From positions 1-19,156 of the forward strand of contig DQVR01000053.1 in NCBI GenBank assembly GCA_015661645.1: DNA of 19,156 bases, read 5' to 3'. Both the position numbers and the translations under genes were made by a program. Under the pieces are notes generated by a model that saw only the letters and a program-made list of their open reading frames with translations, was not told the origin of the DNA and ran no database searches. Source of the stretch: Pyrodictium delaneyi (lineage in GTDB: Archaea > Thermoproteota > Thermoprotei_A > Sulfolobales > Pyrodictiaceae). Positions 1-7,126 of this stretch are shown here, one piece after another; the first letter of the stretch is position 1, and every line of letters begins with the position of its first letter.

Positions 1-9
1 CTCGTGGGC

Positions 10-97
10 GCGGGGGTGCCCGAGCCAGGTCAAAGGGGGCGGGCTCAGGACCCGCTGGCGTAGGCCTGCGTGGGTTCAAATCCCACCCCCCGCACCA
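10..97 (+). tRNA. tRNA-Leu, anticodon CAG
   Basis: Class II cloverleaf seen by eye. Acceptor stem 10-16 pairs with 87-93 (GCGGGGG/CCCCCGC) in 7 of 7 positions. The D stem is 19-21 with 35-37. The anticodon stem 39-43 with 51-55 closes a 7-base loop whose bases 46-48 read CAG. A long variable arm spans 56-69, and the T stem 70-74 with 82-86 carries the TTCAAAT loop. The discriminator base is A94, and CCA is encoded at 95-97. The long variable arm, CAG anticodon and A discriminator together indicate leucine (CUG codons). No intron is seen. Its promoter lies outside the window. Confidence 0.96.
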
Positions 98-230
98 CAT
101 ATATCACACATATACTACATTCCTCCAAATAGCGTAATACTTCCGTTCCTCCCTCTCTCTAGCGACTCGGGTTACATGTCCTGCCATATACACCCCAAGG
201 GTAACACCGTTTAAGCCTGGGACAAGGGTC

Positions 231-434
231 TTGCAGCGGATAGTCACATTTAAGATAGAAGAAGACATGCTTATGCTACTAGACCGTTACGCGAGAATGC
301 GCAAGCTGACTAGAAGCGAGGTGATAAGAGAAGCCATAGAAAGGCTGCTACGCAGTGAGGGCATAGAGATACCCAGAAGGCGTCCACAGATAAAGTACGA
401 TCCGCGTGCACCCCTAATAGAGGTCCCTATATAA
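231..434 (+). CDS. ribbon-helix-helix (CopG-like) DNA-binding protein
   Basis: A 67-residue protein with the ribbon-helix-helix layout. A short beta strand at residues 3-8 (IVTFKI) is followed by helix A at about 10-23, a TRSE turn at 27-30 and helix B at about 28-41. It ends in a basic, proline-rich tail (RRRP at 49-52). Such proteins dimerise, insert the paired strands into the DNA major groove and usually repress transcription; the target is unknown. No toxin-like partner lies beside it, so an antitoxin role is unsupported. The start is TTG at 231, because no in-frame ATG precedes the strand. A TATA-like CATATAC at about 185-191 would place a transcript start near 213. The family call is firm, the function open. 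Confidence 0.82.
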   Translation: MQRIVTFKIEEDMLMLLDRYARMRKLTRSEVIREAIERLLRSEGIEIPRRRPQIKYDPRAPLIEVPI

Positions 435-538
435 CGCTATAACAATACACGCCCCTCGTATAGTGCTTGTTTTCGCAGCCTAGCCCCGTCAACTGTCGCT
501 CCACATTCACTATATCCTGTCTTCTACAACTCCATATT

Positions 539-601
539 CTGGGCTTGTCCCATTCTAGAAGACCAGGTACCCGGAGAGGACGTATACCCTGGTCCAAGCC
601 T
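539..601 (+). ncRNA. candidate structured RNA (two-stem hairpin)
   Basis: In an otherwise gene-free stretch, 541-547 (GGGCTTG) can pair with 595-601 (CAAGCCT, one G-U). Directly inside this, 561-567 (GACCAGG) pairs with 588-594 (CCTGGTC). This gives 14 base pairs in two stacked blocks, with a 13-base bulge on the 5' side and a 20-base loop. A TATA-like TATATC at 511-516 lies about 26 bases before the start of the lower stem, the archaeal promoter distance. No C/D boxes, ACA-plus-pocket layout or tRNA features were found. It could instead be a 3'-end structure of the upstream regulator mRNA. The pairing is seen directly; the RNA gene is inference. Confidence 0.35.
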
Positions 602-656
602 TAGAGTATCTGACCTAGAGCTTTTGTCCCCGTGTCCTACTCCCCAGGGAAAAACG

Positions 657-668
657 CTGTTTAAGGGG
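657..668 (+). promoter_or_regulatory. TATA-like element with no matching gene
   Basis: CTGTTTAAGGGG resembles the CATTTAAGC element upstream of L44e. Read on the plus strand, it points into the 3' end of the UPF0147 gene, where only an 11-codon frame starts (ATG at 682). Read on the minus strand, it points into the gap at 435-656. It may drive an antisense or non-coding transcript, or be chance. Confidence 0.25.
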
Positions 669-704
669 CACACCGGACCCTCATGAAGCATGCTGCGTGC
701 TGGC

Positions 705-977
705 TTAGTCTCTAACAGTCTCTAGAAGTGATATTACGTTCCAGATTATTGTCCTAGCATATACTGGCATATTAGGGTCCTGGCTTATCTCGTCAAGTAT
801 GCTGATCGCGTTTGCCGCTCTTACGCCGGGACTGAGGCTCTCATCGCGGAGCTGCTTTATTGCCTCGGTTGCGGCACGGCGTATGTTGCGTGGCACTGCT
901 GTGTCGTTTATTATCCTCATTAGCATTACTATTGCCTGCCTTATTTTAGCCTCATTGTCGTATATGGGGGCTGCCAT
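705..977 (-). CDS. UPF0147 family protein
   Basis: A 90-residue, mostly helical acidic protein matching the archaeal UPF0147 family along its whole length. The hallmark segment is [16 protein letters not shown] (residues 28-43), followed by [19 protein letters not shown] (about 49-67). The C-terminus is ISLLETVRD. The function of the family is unknown. The ATG at 977 is well placed, with GGGGTGG about 5 bases upstream. It is transcribed away from the p27-like zinc protein at 1169, sharing a 191-base intergenic region. Length and sequence are typical and nothing is missing. The family assignment rests on recalled sequence and is confident; no biochemical role should be assumed. Confidence 0.9.
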   Translation of the reverse strand: MAAPIYDNEAKIRQAIVMLMRIINDTAVPRNIRRAATEAIKQLRDESLSPGVRAANAISILDEISQDPNMPVYARTIIWNVISLLETVRD

Positions 978-1097
978 GGTACCACCCCGTCCTGGCTCCT
1001 CGGAAGATGGGGGTGCTCTGGCTGGCTTTGTACGGGGTGAGGGGCCTAAGCGGCCCCTAGCTACACACCCTAGCTGACCCCTCTGCTTCGCCAGGGG

Positions 1098-1109
1098 ACG
1101 CTTTAAACT
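1098..1109. promoter_or_regulatory. TATA-like element between divergent genes
   Basis: CGCTTTAAACTC lies in the 191-base region separating UPF0147 (-) and the p27-like gene (+). Its TTTAAA core is palindromic, so it could serve either direction. For the plus-strand gene it predicts a start site near 1130 and a leader of about 39 bases. For the minus-strand gene the leader would be about 100 bases, so the plus-strand use is more likely. Confidence 0.4.
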
Positions 1110-1168
1110 CAGCCTTATTACGCTGCCCTCGCAGAGGCTTCGTAGCCTAATAGAATGGGTGTGTAGGG

Positions 1169-1594
1169 TTGGAGAGGGGCCGCAGCCCGGAAGCTATCAA
1201 GCGTATGGCTGACCTACTACGTGCTGGAGCTGCTATGCTGTCTGAGCGGTGCCCTGCATGTGGGCTTCCTCTGTTCCGCCTCCGGAGCGGTGAGGTCGTC
1301 TGCCCGGTCCACGGGCGTGTCTACATAGTCCGGGACGAAAGCGAGGCATCGAGGATTACTGTGCGCAGTGTCCTAGAGGAACTAGAGAGGTTTGTCGCTC
1401 ATAGCCTCAGCGATGTTGTGAGGCGTGCAGGAGCTACGTCCGGGAATAGTGTAGCCGATGAGCTACGAAGCTGGCTTGATGTGCTTGAACGAGTTGAAAG
1501 AATACTCGACATGATATCCACATCGGCCAGAGAGGAGGGCCTAGATGACTCTGACAAGCCCCGGTCAAGCCAGTCAAGAAATCAGGCTAGCTAG
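1169..1594 (+). CDS. Sjogren/scleroderma autoantigen p27-type zinc-binding protein
   Basis: A 141-residue protein with the archaeal p27 domain. A helical lead-in ([12 protein letters not shown], 13-24) precedes a zinc motif, CPAC at 28-31 and CPVH at 45-48. The linking segment [12 protein letters not shown] is typical of the family. The remainder (about 60-141) is predicted to be helical and ends in a charged low-complexity tail. Archaeal members are uncharacterised; the human relative binds zinc and is an autoantigen. The TTG at 1169 is chosen because the conserved region begins before the first in-frame ATG (1205), and a GGGTG lies 7 bases upstream. It stands alone on the plus strand, convergent with the mevalonate operon. 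Confidence 0.82.
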   Translation: MERGRSPEAIKRMADLLRAGAAMLSERCPACGLPLFRLRSGEVVCPVHGRVYIVRDESEASRITVRSVLEELERFVAHSLSDVVRRAGATSGNSVADELRSWLDVLERVERILDMISTSAREEGLDDSDKPRSSQSRNQAS

Positions 1595-1604
1595 TCCCGT
1601 ATCT

Positions 1605-2006
1605 TTACTCGCTACACTCGATTGTTAGCAGTGCTTTTGGCGGCTTTGATTCGAGTTCCGCCCTACAGCCGTCGCGAAGACGCTTTAGGACCTCTCTAGG
1701 TAGGCCTGCAGCCAAGGGCACTGCTGCCATTACCGCGCCCGCTACAAGTATAGGCTCCGCCTCTACCACGACTATGGCTGAGGGGGCTAGCCTACGCCTA
1801 GATAATGCATAGAGTATATAGGGGCCTACAGTGCTTCCCCGTCCACCCTCCATGACTAGTATCCTCCCCGCGATGCTGCGGCCGTCTACAAGTATACCCT
1901 TCTCGGGGTCTACCTCCCCATAGAAAGATAACCGGCCCCTGACAACCAGGGTTTCACCAGCAGCACGGCCTTCTACGAGGCCGCGTAGCTCAAAGCGCTC
2001 CCTCAT
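1605..2006 (-). CDS. phosphomevalonate dehydratase, small (swivel) subunit
   Basis: A 133-residue protein of the aconitase X swivel-domain family (DUF126). The signature is GGRGSTVGPYILYAL at residues 54-68, with S58 in the conserved position. It is followed by the PSAIVVVEAEPI stretch and the AAVPLA region. With the large subunit, members convert mevalonate 5-phosphate to trans-anhydromevalonate 5-phosphate in the archaeal mevalonate pathway. That was shown for the Aeropyrum enzyme; here it is inferred from family and neighbours. The start is ATG at 2006 behind an AGGAG-rich leader. It lies 27 bases after the large-subunit gene and is last in the unit. The size is normal for a stand-alone small subunit. 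A hydro-lyase for another substrate is the alternative, made unlikely by the adjacent UbiD gene. Confidence 0.9.
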   Translation of the reverse strand: MRERFELRGLVEGRAAGETLVVRGRLSFYGEVDPEKGILVDGRSIAGRILVMEGGRGSTVGPYILYALSRRRLAPSAIVVVEAEPILVAGAVMAAVPLAAGLPREVLKRLRDGCRAELESKPPKALLTIECSE

Positions 2007-2033
2007 CTCCTATCCCTCTCGGCACAGCTGCTG

Positions 2034-3221
2034 TTACACGCCGTATTTCTTTACGAAGTCCTCTAGAAAGGAGAGTGCTACTCTGATGCCATGCCTGCGA
2101 GGCATGTAGAAGGCCGTCTTGACCGAGTCGGTAGCTATCGCCTTAATGCCAGCTCTACTGAGCGTGCTCACTACTAGACACGTTCCAGGAAGTATGTATA
2201 CGCCGCGCTCTCTGAGCCCGGCTATGGCCCTGCGTAGGCTCCTCGCCGCACTACCAGGTATAGCTACCCATATGGGGCGCCGAAGCCTGCTAACGCCATG
2301 CCTCTCCAGCACATGGAGTATTTTGTTCACTACATGCTCTGGGTGATGCGGACACCCAGTGAAGAATAGCTCTGCCTCATCTATGCTAGCTGTTTCTACC
2401 TCCTCACGTGCTGCCTCAATATCCCGGCGATCCACTGCCACCTTTTCGACGCCTAGGGGCGGGCCCTGGTCCTCCGGCGAAATACCCTTTATAATGCACA
2501 TCGCTGTGTTCCCTGACGCCGCTGCAGCTGCGCACAGGGATACCACCTGCCACTTGTCTAGAGGATTTACTTCGATGTACGGCACTTCGCCGGAGAAGCT
2601 GCTACCAACTATATAGCCTAGGACCCCCGCGGTCAATACATCTCTTATGCTGGCCCCGACTTTTACAAGCTTAGTAGGTCTACGGTTATGGTCGAGGTGG
2701 AGCCCCCATAGGTATATTCTCCCGACGAGCGCTGCTGCTAGTGCTACTGGCCCGCCTTCCCGGTTTGTCCTAGCACCGTAGAGGGTGTTCGCAACAGCTA
2801 CAGCACTAGACTCGCCCCATGCCAGGTGTTCGCCGAGACGCGGCTCGCGTAGCGTGTATGGGATGCACGTGCCGCTAGGCTCGAAACCCATGCGTATGAG
2901 CGTGTCTATTATCTTCTTCTGCTTGTTCACGTACTCTCTAGGCACCGCGTAGGGTGGCTCGAGACCCCCCAGGGGGAATCCAGCGGGGTTGAATGTCGAG
3001 TAGACTGCGACCCTCCCGCTGGCTGCTAGTGCCTCGATGAACTCTAGGCCGTAGTCTCCTATATTACTGTACGATACTCCGCTCACATGCACATGCGATA
3101 CTTTTACTAGGCGTTCTGCACCAAGAGCCTCGCCGACACGCACTATGAGTTTCATTGCTAGCTGGCGTGATGGCCCCTCTTCCCCGGCTAGTATACGTTC
3201 TTCCTCGCGGGTAAGGTACAA
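2034..3221 (-). CDS. phosphomevalonate dehydratase, large (catalytic) subunit
   Basis: A 395-residue aconitase X catalytic subunit (DUF521). Three cysteines sit in the conserved contexts SGTCIPY (C119), FTGCPHH (C290) and PGTCLV (C348), the likely ligands of an iron-sulfur cluster. Other family marks are HVSGVSYSNIGD (46-56), the STFNPAG segment (75-81) and ARTNREGGP (150-158). Paired with the small subunit it dehydrates mevalonate 5-phosphate. It begins at TTG 3221, only 3 bases after the UbiD-family stop, which implies coupled translation. No in-frame ATG lies near enough to be a better start, and the N-terminus TREEERILAGEEG is typical. Family assignment is strong; substrate is inferred from the operon. 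Confidence 0.92.
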   Translation of the reverse strand: MYLTREEERILAGEEGPSRQLAMKLIVRVGEALGAERLVKVSHVHVSGVSYSNIGDYGLEFIEALAASGRVAVYSTFNPAGFPLGGLEPPYAVPREYVNKQKKIIDTLIRMGFEPSGTCIPYTLREPRLGEHLAWGESSAVAVANTLYGARTNREGGPVALAAALVGRIYLWGLHLDHNRRPTKLVKVGASIRDVLTAGVLGYIVGSSFSGEVPYIEVNPLDKWQVVSLCAAAAASGNTAMCIIKGISPEDQGPPLGVEKVAVDRRDIEAAREEVETASIDEAELFFTGCPHHPEHVVNKILHVLERHGVSRLRRPIWVAIPGSAARSLRRAIAGLRERGVYILPGTCLVVSTLSRAGIKAIATDSVKTAFYMPRRHGIRVALSFLEDFVKKYGV

Positions 3222-3224
3222 GGC

Positions 3225-4529
3225 CTAGCCTTGACCCCCTATAGTAGGCCTTACGTACTTGCCGCGGTCACGTATAGGCATTGTCGCATCCACTAGGAGT
3301 TTGTATGTGAGCCCCTCCTGTGCGCTCGGGTCTAGCGTAGAGCCACGCGCAGCCGGTATAACTACGAGCCCGCGGTCAGCCTGTAGACGTGTGGCTATCG
3401 CCCATTCAACCTGCCTAGAGTCGTCAGGGTCTATGTCGCTGTCTACTACCACCACGTGCTTAAGACTAGGATGTGCAGCGAGGGCTGCTAGCCCTGCAGA
3501 CTTGCCGTCACCATCATGTTGCTTCTCGATGGACACGACCGCGTGAAGCCACATACCGCCTGCTGGTGTTAGCCTTACCTTAGAGACCCCTGCTACTGCG
3601 CGCGACACAGCTTCATAAATCGCGGCCTCTCTCGGAAACCCCATGAGCATCATATGCTCGTAGCCGCCCGGAAGTATCACGTGCATATATGGCTTGTAGA
3701 CCTTGTTCACGTAGATATACTCTACATGAAGCACCGGCTCTTGGCGCACATCGTCGTATAGCTGGAGGAGGTCTACGAACGGGCCTTCGCGTGCTCTATC
3801 TGGGCCGAGCCGCGCCTCCACCACCATGGAGGAGCCGCAAGGCACTGGTAGGTTGTAGCGGGGTGTACGACATATAGCTAAACCTCCGAGCATACTGGCG
3901 GCAATGCCTAGCTCGAATACGCCGTAGGGAGGGCTTGTGGCCGCTGCGAGGAGTACACGCGGGTCTACGCCTATGACTACTGCTACTGGAAGCCCTTTTT
4001 CACCCGACTTCTTCAGCATACGGTATAAGTGCCTCGGCACAACACGAACTGCCGCATAGCTATCACTGTCGCTCACCATTATCCTGTGTATAGACGCGTT
4101 GCATACACCCTCACTACAAGCTATGAATACCGATGATGTGATATAGCGTCCTCCATCTCTATCATAAAAGCGTAGAGCTGGTAAGAGTGAGAGTTCTTCC
4201 CCCACATGCTCGAAGTACCTGCTAAATGCACGCTCTTCGAATTTTTGTCGAGGCGAGGAACTCGCCTTGGATAATACGGTGTAAGCTTCCCTATCGTCTT
4301 TAGCGCCGAGCGCTCTGTATAGCGTCTCGCGGTTGGCTATGAGGTTTGATATGAATGGCCAGTGAAACCCCTTTACCATATACTTCACTATACTAGAGCC
4401 ATCATACTGCTTTATAAACCGCGCAGCCTCGTAGTAAATGTCGAGAGTGCTAGCGGCGCTTATTATACTGGCTCCCTGGTCTCGGACCATCTCTAAGTAG
4501 TTCTCGACAGAAGCTTCTATATTACGCAT
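3225..4529 (-). CDS. UbiD-family trans-anhydromevalonate 5-phosphate decarboxylase
   Basis: A 434-residue UbiD-family decarboxylase. Visible marks are DGGRYIT (125-131), the VVEARLG strand with E238, REGPFVDLLQLYD (247-259), VVVDSDIDPDD (360-370) and GSTLDPS (396-402). UbiD enzymes use prenylated FMN and a metal for reversible decarboxylation. In Aeropyrum a member converts trans-anhydromevalonate 5-phosphate to isopentenyl phosphate. Its placement directly before both dehydratase subunits makes that role likely here rather than ubiquinone-type or aromatic decarboxylation. The ATG at 4529 overlaps the end of the Clp1/Grc3 gene by 13 bases. The UbiX-type flavin prenyltransferase needed to make the cofactor is not in the window. 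The length is close to that of the archaeal members. Confidence 0.9.
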   Translation of the reverse strand: MRNIEASVENYLEMVRDQGASIISAASTLDIYYEAARFIKQYDGSSIVKYMVKGFHWPFISNLIANRETLYRALGAKDDREAYTVLSKASSSPRQKFEERAFSRYFEHVGEELSLLPALRFYDRDGGRYITSSVFIACSEGVCNASIHRIMVSDSDSYAAVRVVPRHLYRMLKKSGEKGLPVAVVIGVDPRVLLAAATSPPYGVFELGIAASMLGGLAICRTPRYNLPVPCGSSMVVEARLGPDRAREGPFVDLLQLYDDVRQEPVLHVEYIYVNKVYKPYMHVILPGGYEHMMLMGFPREAAIYEAVSRAVAGVSKVRLTPAGGMWLHAVVSIEKQHDGDGKSAGLAALAAHPSLKHVVVVDSDIDPDDSRQVEWAIATRLQADRGLVVIPAARGSTLDPSAQEGLTYKLLVDATMPIRDRGKYVRPTIGGQG

Positions 4530-5800
4530 CTTAGGGGCCTCCCTGCTTCCTCGTAGTCCTCGTTGAGCCTTATGCCGCCGAGTACTAATCCCTTAACTTC
4601 TCCAGTGTAAGGAGTTGCTATCTTTGCAATCATTCTCTTAAGATCTATGTCGCGTAGTATGCCTAGGGCTTTTTCCTCGCCCTCAGGACCTATAATAGAC
4701 ACTAGCGCGTTCTCCGCGAGATTCTTGTCTAGAATATATACCTGTTTCTGGTACATGGATGACGCTTTCTCCAGGCTTGCGGGGTCCGGCTGACCGATTG
4801 TTACTACGTATAGTGTATCATAGGTCTCGCTCGCCGCCAACACGGGTACGCGGAGAAGCTGCTGTAGCGTTCTTACATGATCTTCTGGGAGCCTAGCTCC
4901 GGAGAAGAAACAGCTTCCATAGACGGATATCTTATCTAGCTCTATATCCCTCTCGTATAGAAGGTCCAGGTATCTGCGGTAAGCCTGGCTGCGCAGACCT
5001 CTGCGTTCTTCGCGGTTCCTCTCTCTTCGGGCCGCCGGGCTCGGAAGATAGGCTAGACCGCACCTCTGTCCGGCGAACATGCCCTCGACCATGTGGTAGA
5101 GTTTCTCATCCCCTACTACATACACCATGTCGGCCGAAATATACCTAGCTATTTCCGCCTTATACTCGACGGAGTTTAGCCCTTGCACCCATCCATCGGT
5201 ATCAATAACCACGACGTCTACTCCTGCACTACGCAGCTTCATAACAAGCTCGACGACACCAGCTACTATCCTTCGCTCCGCGCGCTGGGGCGTAATACTA
5301 CCAACGAACCTCATGTACTCTACACGTAGCTCCCGTAGCCAGAGTATAGGCTTTCTTACTTCTGCTGCCGAGATACAGGCTGGCGGACCCACATCAGCTT
5401 GACCCACATCAGCGTCTACTACGCCAGCCCGCAGTCCTCTGAGGATTGCCCGATTAGCTATTAGGGCTGACACGCTCGACTTACCAGCATCCACGGGCCC
5501 TAGCACTATGAACGTTCTACAGCCTCTACGGAGGGCATCGTCTACGCTCCTCACCCATGTGTCTACGACCTCTTCGCCCGGTGACGGCCTCTCTATAGAA
5601 CCCCCGTAGACTAAATTCATTTCTATACGCGACTCTACCAGCGCTTTCACAGCATAACTACGGTACCTATGTACTTCGAACTCGTCTCCAGTGTTGAATA
5701 CCGCGCCAAGAACCATTACCTGGCCGTAGACCACACGCGCCTTTAGCGGCCCTTCAACCCTCACAATTTGTCCGGGCTCCAGGATGAGATGTACCCGCAT
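4517..5800 (-). CDS. Clp1/Grc3-type polynucleotide 5'-hydroxyl kinase
   Basis: A 427-residue P-loop kinase of the Clp1/Grc3 group, which phosphorylates 5'-OH ends of RNA (and DNA in archaeal examples). Numbering from the ATG at 5800, an N-terminal beta-rich domain covers about 1-80. Walker A is GPVDAGKSS at 101-109, DADVGQADVGPP is at 129-140, and the IDTDGWVQG strand is at 199-207. An in-frame TTG at 5833 would add 11 residues. The ATG is preferred because GGTGGGGG lies upstream of it and MRVHLILEPGQ resembles the usual beginning. The gene sits between the RuvC-fold gene and UbiD, overlapping the latter by 13 bases. It may act in tRNA-intron, rRNA or RNA-repair processing; its link to isoprenoid genes is unexplained. 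Confidence 0.87.
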   Translation of the reverse strand: MRVHLILEPGQIVRVEGPLKARVVYGQVMVLGAVFNTGDEFEVHRYRSYAVKALVESRIEMNLVYGGSIERPSPGEEVVDTWVRSVDDALRRGCRTFIVLGPVDAGKSSVSALIANRAILRGLRAGVVDADVGQADVGPPACISAAEVRKPILWLRELRVEYMRFVGSITPQRAERRIVAGVVELVMKLRSAGVDVVVIDTDGWVQGLNSVEYKAEIARYISADMVYVVGDEKLYHMVEGMFAGQRCGLAYLPSPAARRERNREERRGLRSQAYRRYLDLLYERDIELDKISVYGSCFFSGARLPEDHVRTLQQLLRVPVLAASETYDTLYVVTIGQPDPASLEKASSMYQKQVYILDKNLAENALVSIIGPEGEEKALGILRDIDLKRMIAKIATPYTGEVKGLVLGGIRLNEDYEEAGRPLRCVI

Positions 5801-5834
5801 ACTCTCTTGCCCCCACCGCTGCACAACATGCAAC

Positions 5835-6500
5835 TTAGTGCTGGCCCCGCCTACGATGCCCGTTCATGTAAACACGAAGCGCTATAGCTGCAGCCGCATG
5901 GAGGTCATCACTACCCAACCTTTCAATACCTTTGATACCCAGCAGCGGTGTTCTATTGGACCTATACTCGTCCACAAGATACACCCTAGTATTACACACC
6001 TCAAGCATTTCCATTATCCCCAGAGCACGGTCGAGAATTGCCGGCGACGAGCCTATGGCCACTGTTAGTTCTGGGTGTCTTTTCGACGCAATACATATTG
6101 AGCTTATCAGCTGCTGCGAGTCCAGCGGCTCAAACCCACTATAGATTACTGCCCCCGCGGAAAGCACTACGTAAGCAAGCCTTGAGAACCCTACATCAAT
6201 ACCCACTATAGCCTCATAGACACGCCCTCTGATAGCCTTGACCACGTCTAGTAAATGTGTTATTAGGCTACCAGTATGCGTGTCTATAACTAGCGTCCTA
6301 TCACATGATTCCTTTACGCTTTCTATTGTGGAGGGATCAGCCACAACTAACATGTTGCCGCTACACGTTACCCGCCCATGGGGTATAGTGTAGCTTATAC
6401 CCATGAGCCTGGCTAGCTCTACTAGCGCACCTGCTAGCCTGGGCTGGCTAGTCCATATAACTATGTGCTGTCTCAAGGCTTCTGCTGGGACCTGCCTCAA
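5835..6500 (-). CDS. uncharacterised protein with RuvC/RNase H-like fold
   Basis: A 221-residue protein of unrecognised family. Residues 1-95 look like a small alpha/beta domain. From 96 the layout resembles a RuvC/YqgF RNase H fold. A first strand carries GIDVG (D102), as in the GIDPG of RuvC, followed by a strand-turn-strand SRLAYVVLSAGAVIYSGF. A second strand is LTVAIGSSP (145-153), a third VYLVDEYRSN (173-182), and a final helix starts SDDLHAAAAIAL (197-208) with D198/D199 as the candidate last acidic pair. That would suit a structure-specific nuclease or an inactive relative. The start is TTG at 6500; another TTG lies 8 codons on. It begins the minus-strand unit, 35 bases from a divergent RecA-like gene. 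The fold is inferred, the activity unknown. Confidence 0.6.
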   Translation of the reverse strand: MRQVPAEALRQHIVIWTSQPRLAGALVELARLMGISYTIPHGRVTCSGNMLVVADPSTIESVKESCDRTLVIDTHTGSLITHLLDVVKAIRGRVYEAIVGIDVGFSRLAYVVLSAGAVIYSGFEPLDSQQLISSICIASKRHPELTVAIGSSPAILDRALGIMEMLEVCNTRVYLVDEYRSNRTPLLGIKGIERLGSDDLHAAAAIALRVYMNGHRRRGQH

Positions 6501-6524
6501 CCCGTGGTCCGGGTCCAGCGTCTC

Positions 6525-6531
6525 GGGGAGG
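6525..6531 (+). promoter_or_regulatory. Shine-Dalgarno site for the RecA-like gene
   Basis: GGGGAGG ends 4 bases before the TTG at 6536 and supports that codon as the start. No in-frame ATG exists before the Walker A motif. Confidence 0.65.
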
Positions 6532-6535
6532 ATAT

Positions 6536-7126
6536 TTGCCTATCTGTCGCCGATTAGCCGAGGTGCTAGCCTGGCCTGGCGTTGTACTAGTGTATGGAGC
6601 TGCAGGCGTAGGCAAAACCACACTGGCACTAGAATTTATCAAAGATTATTGCAGTTCAAAGTGCCTTTTCGTGCCCACCGAGGGGCTAGAGTTCATACAC
6701 CGCGCCGAGCAGATGAGGATAGATACTAGCAGAATTAATGTGTATGAGGCTTTATGGCATACAGACTTCCTAGAGCTGCTAGCACACAAGAGCCTGGCCC
6801 TCTACGACATAGTAGTCGTTGACAGCGTGAACGCGTTCGTGAGGCTTGACGCCCAGAAGGCATATGATGTTACACTATTGCTAAGCGCAGCGCTCTACAA
6901 GCTAAGCGAAGACTATGGCGTCCCCGTGGTGGAGACTGCACAGGTACACAGTGTTGATGACTCTTACGAGCCTGTCGCTGTTAAGGGCTTAACTATGTGG
7001 TCTCATAACATTATAAGGCTTGACTACATCTCGCCAGGGCATAGAAGGTTAAGCGTAGAAAAACCGGATGCTCTAGAGCTTGAGTTCCGCATAGGAGAGG
7101 GGGGCATAGAGTGGTTGAACTGCTAG
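6536..7126 (+). CDS. RecA-fold ATPase, RadB/RadC-like
   Basis: A compact 196-residue RecA-superfamily core. Walker A is GAAGVGKTT (21-29), followed by the LFVPTEG strand (44-50), Walker B DIVVVDSVNA (91-100) and a third strand VPVVETAQVHS (129-139). It lacks an N-terminal DNA-binding or helix-hairpin-helix domain, which separates it from RadA and groups it with small archaeal RadA paralogues. Those paralogues are linked to recombination and repair; a KaiC-like signalling role cannot be excluded. The TTG at 6536 is set by the strong upstream SD site. The 3' end overlaps CDP-archaeol synthase by 16 bases, so the two are coexpressed. It diverges from the RuvC-fold gene 35 bases away. Confidence 0.75.
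   Translation: MPICRRLAEVLAWPGVVLVYGAAGVGKTTLALEFIKDYCSSKCLFVPTEGLEFIHRAEQMRIDTSRINVYEALWHTDFLELLAHKSLALYDIVVVDSVNAFVRLDAQKAYDVTLLLSAALYKLSEDYGVPVVETAQVHSVDDSYEPVAVKGLTMWSHNIIRLDYISPGHRRLSVEKPDALELEFRIGEGGIEWLNC

Noticed and set aside
561..601. H/ACA or C/D guide RNA
   Set aside because: No RTGATGA/CTGA box pair is present, and the bulge is one-sided with no ACA at the required distance.
524..691. 55-codon minus-strand frame in the gap after the regulator
   Set aside because: Its translation is low in charged order and has no ribosome site or recognisable features. The inverted repeats explain the region better.
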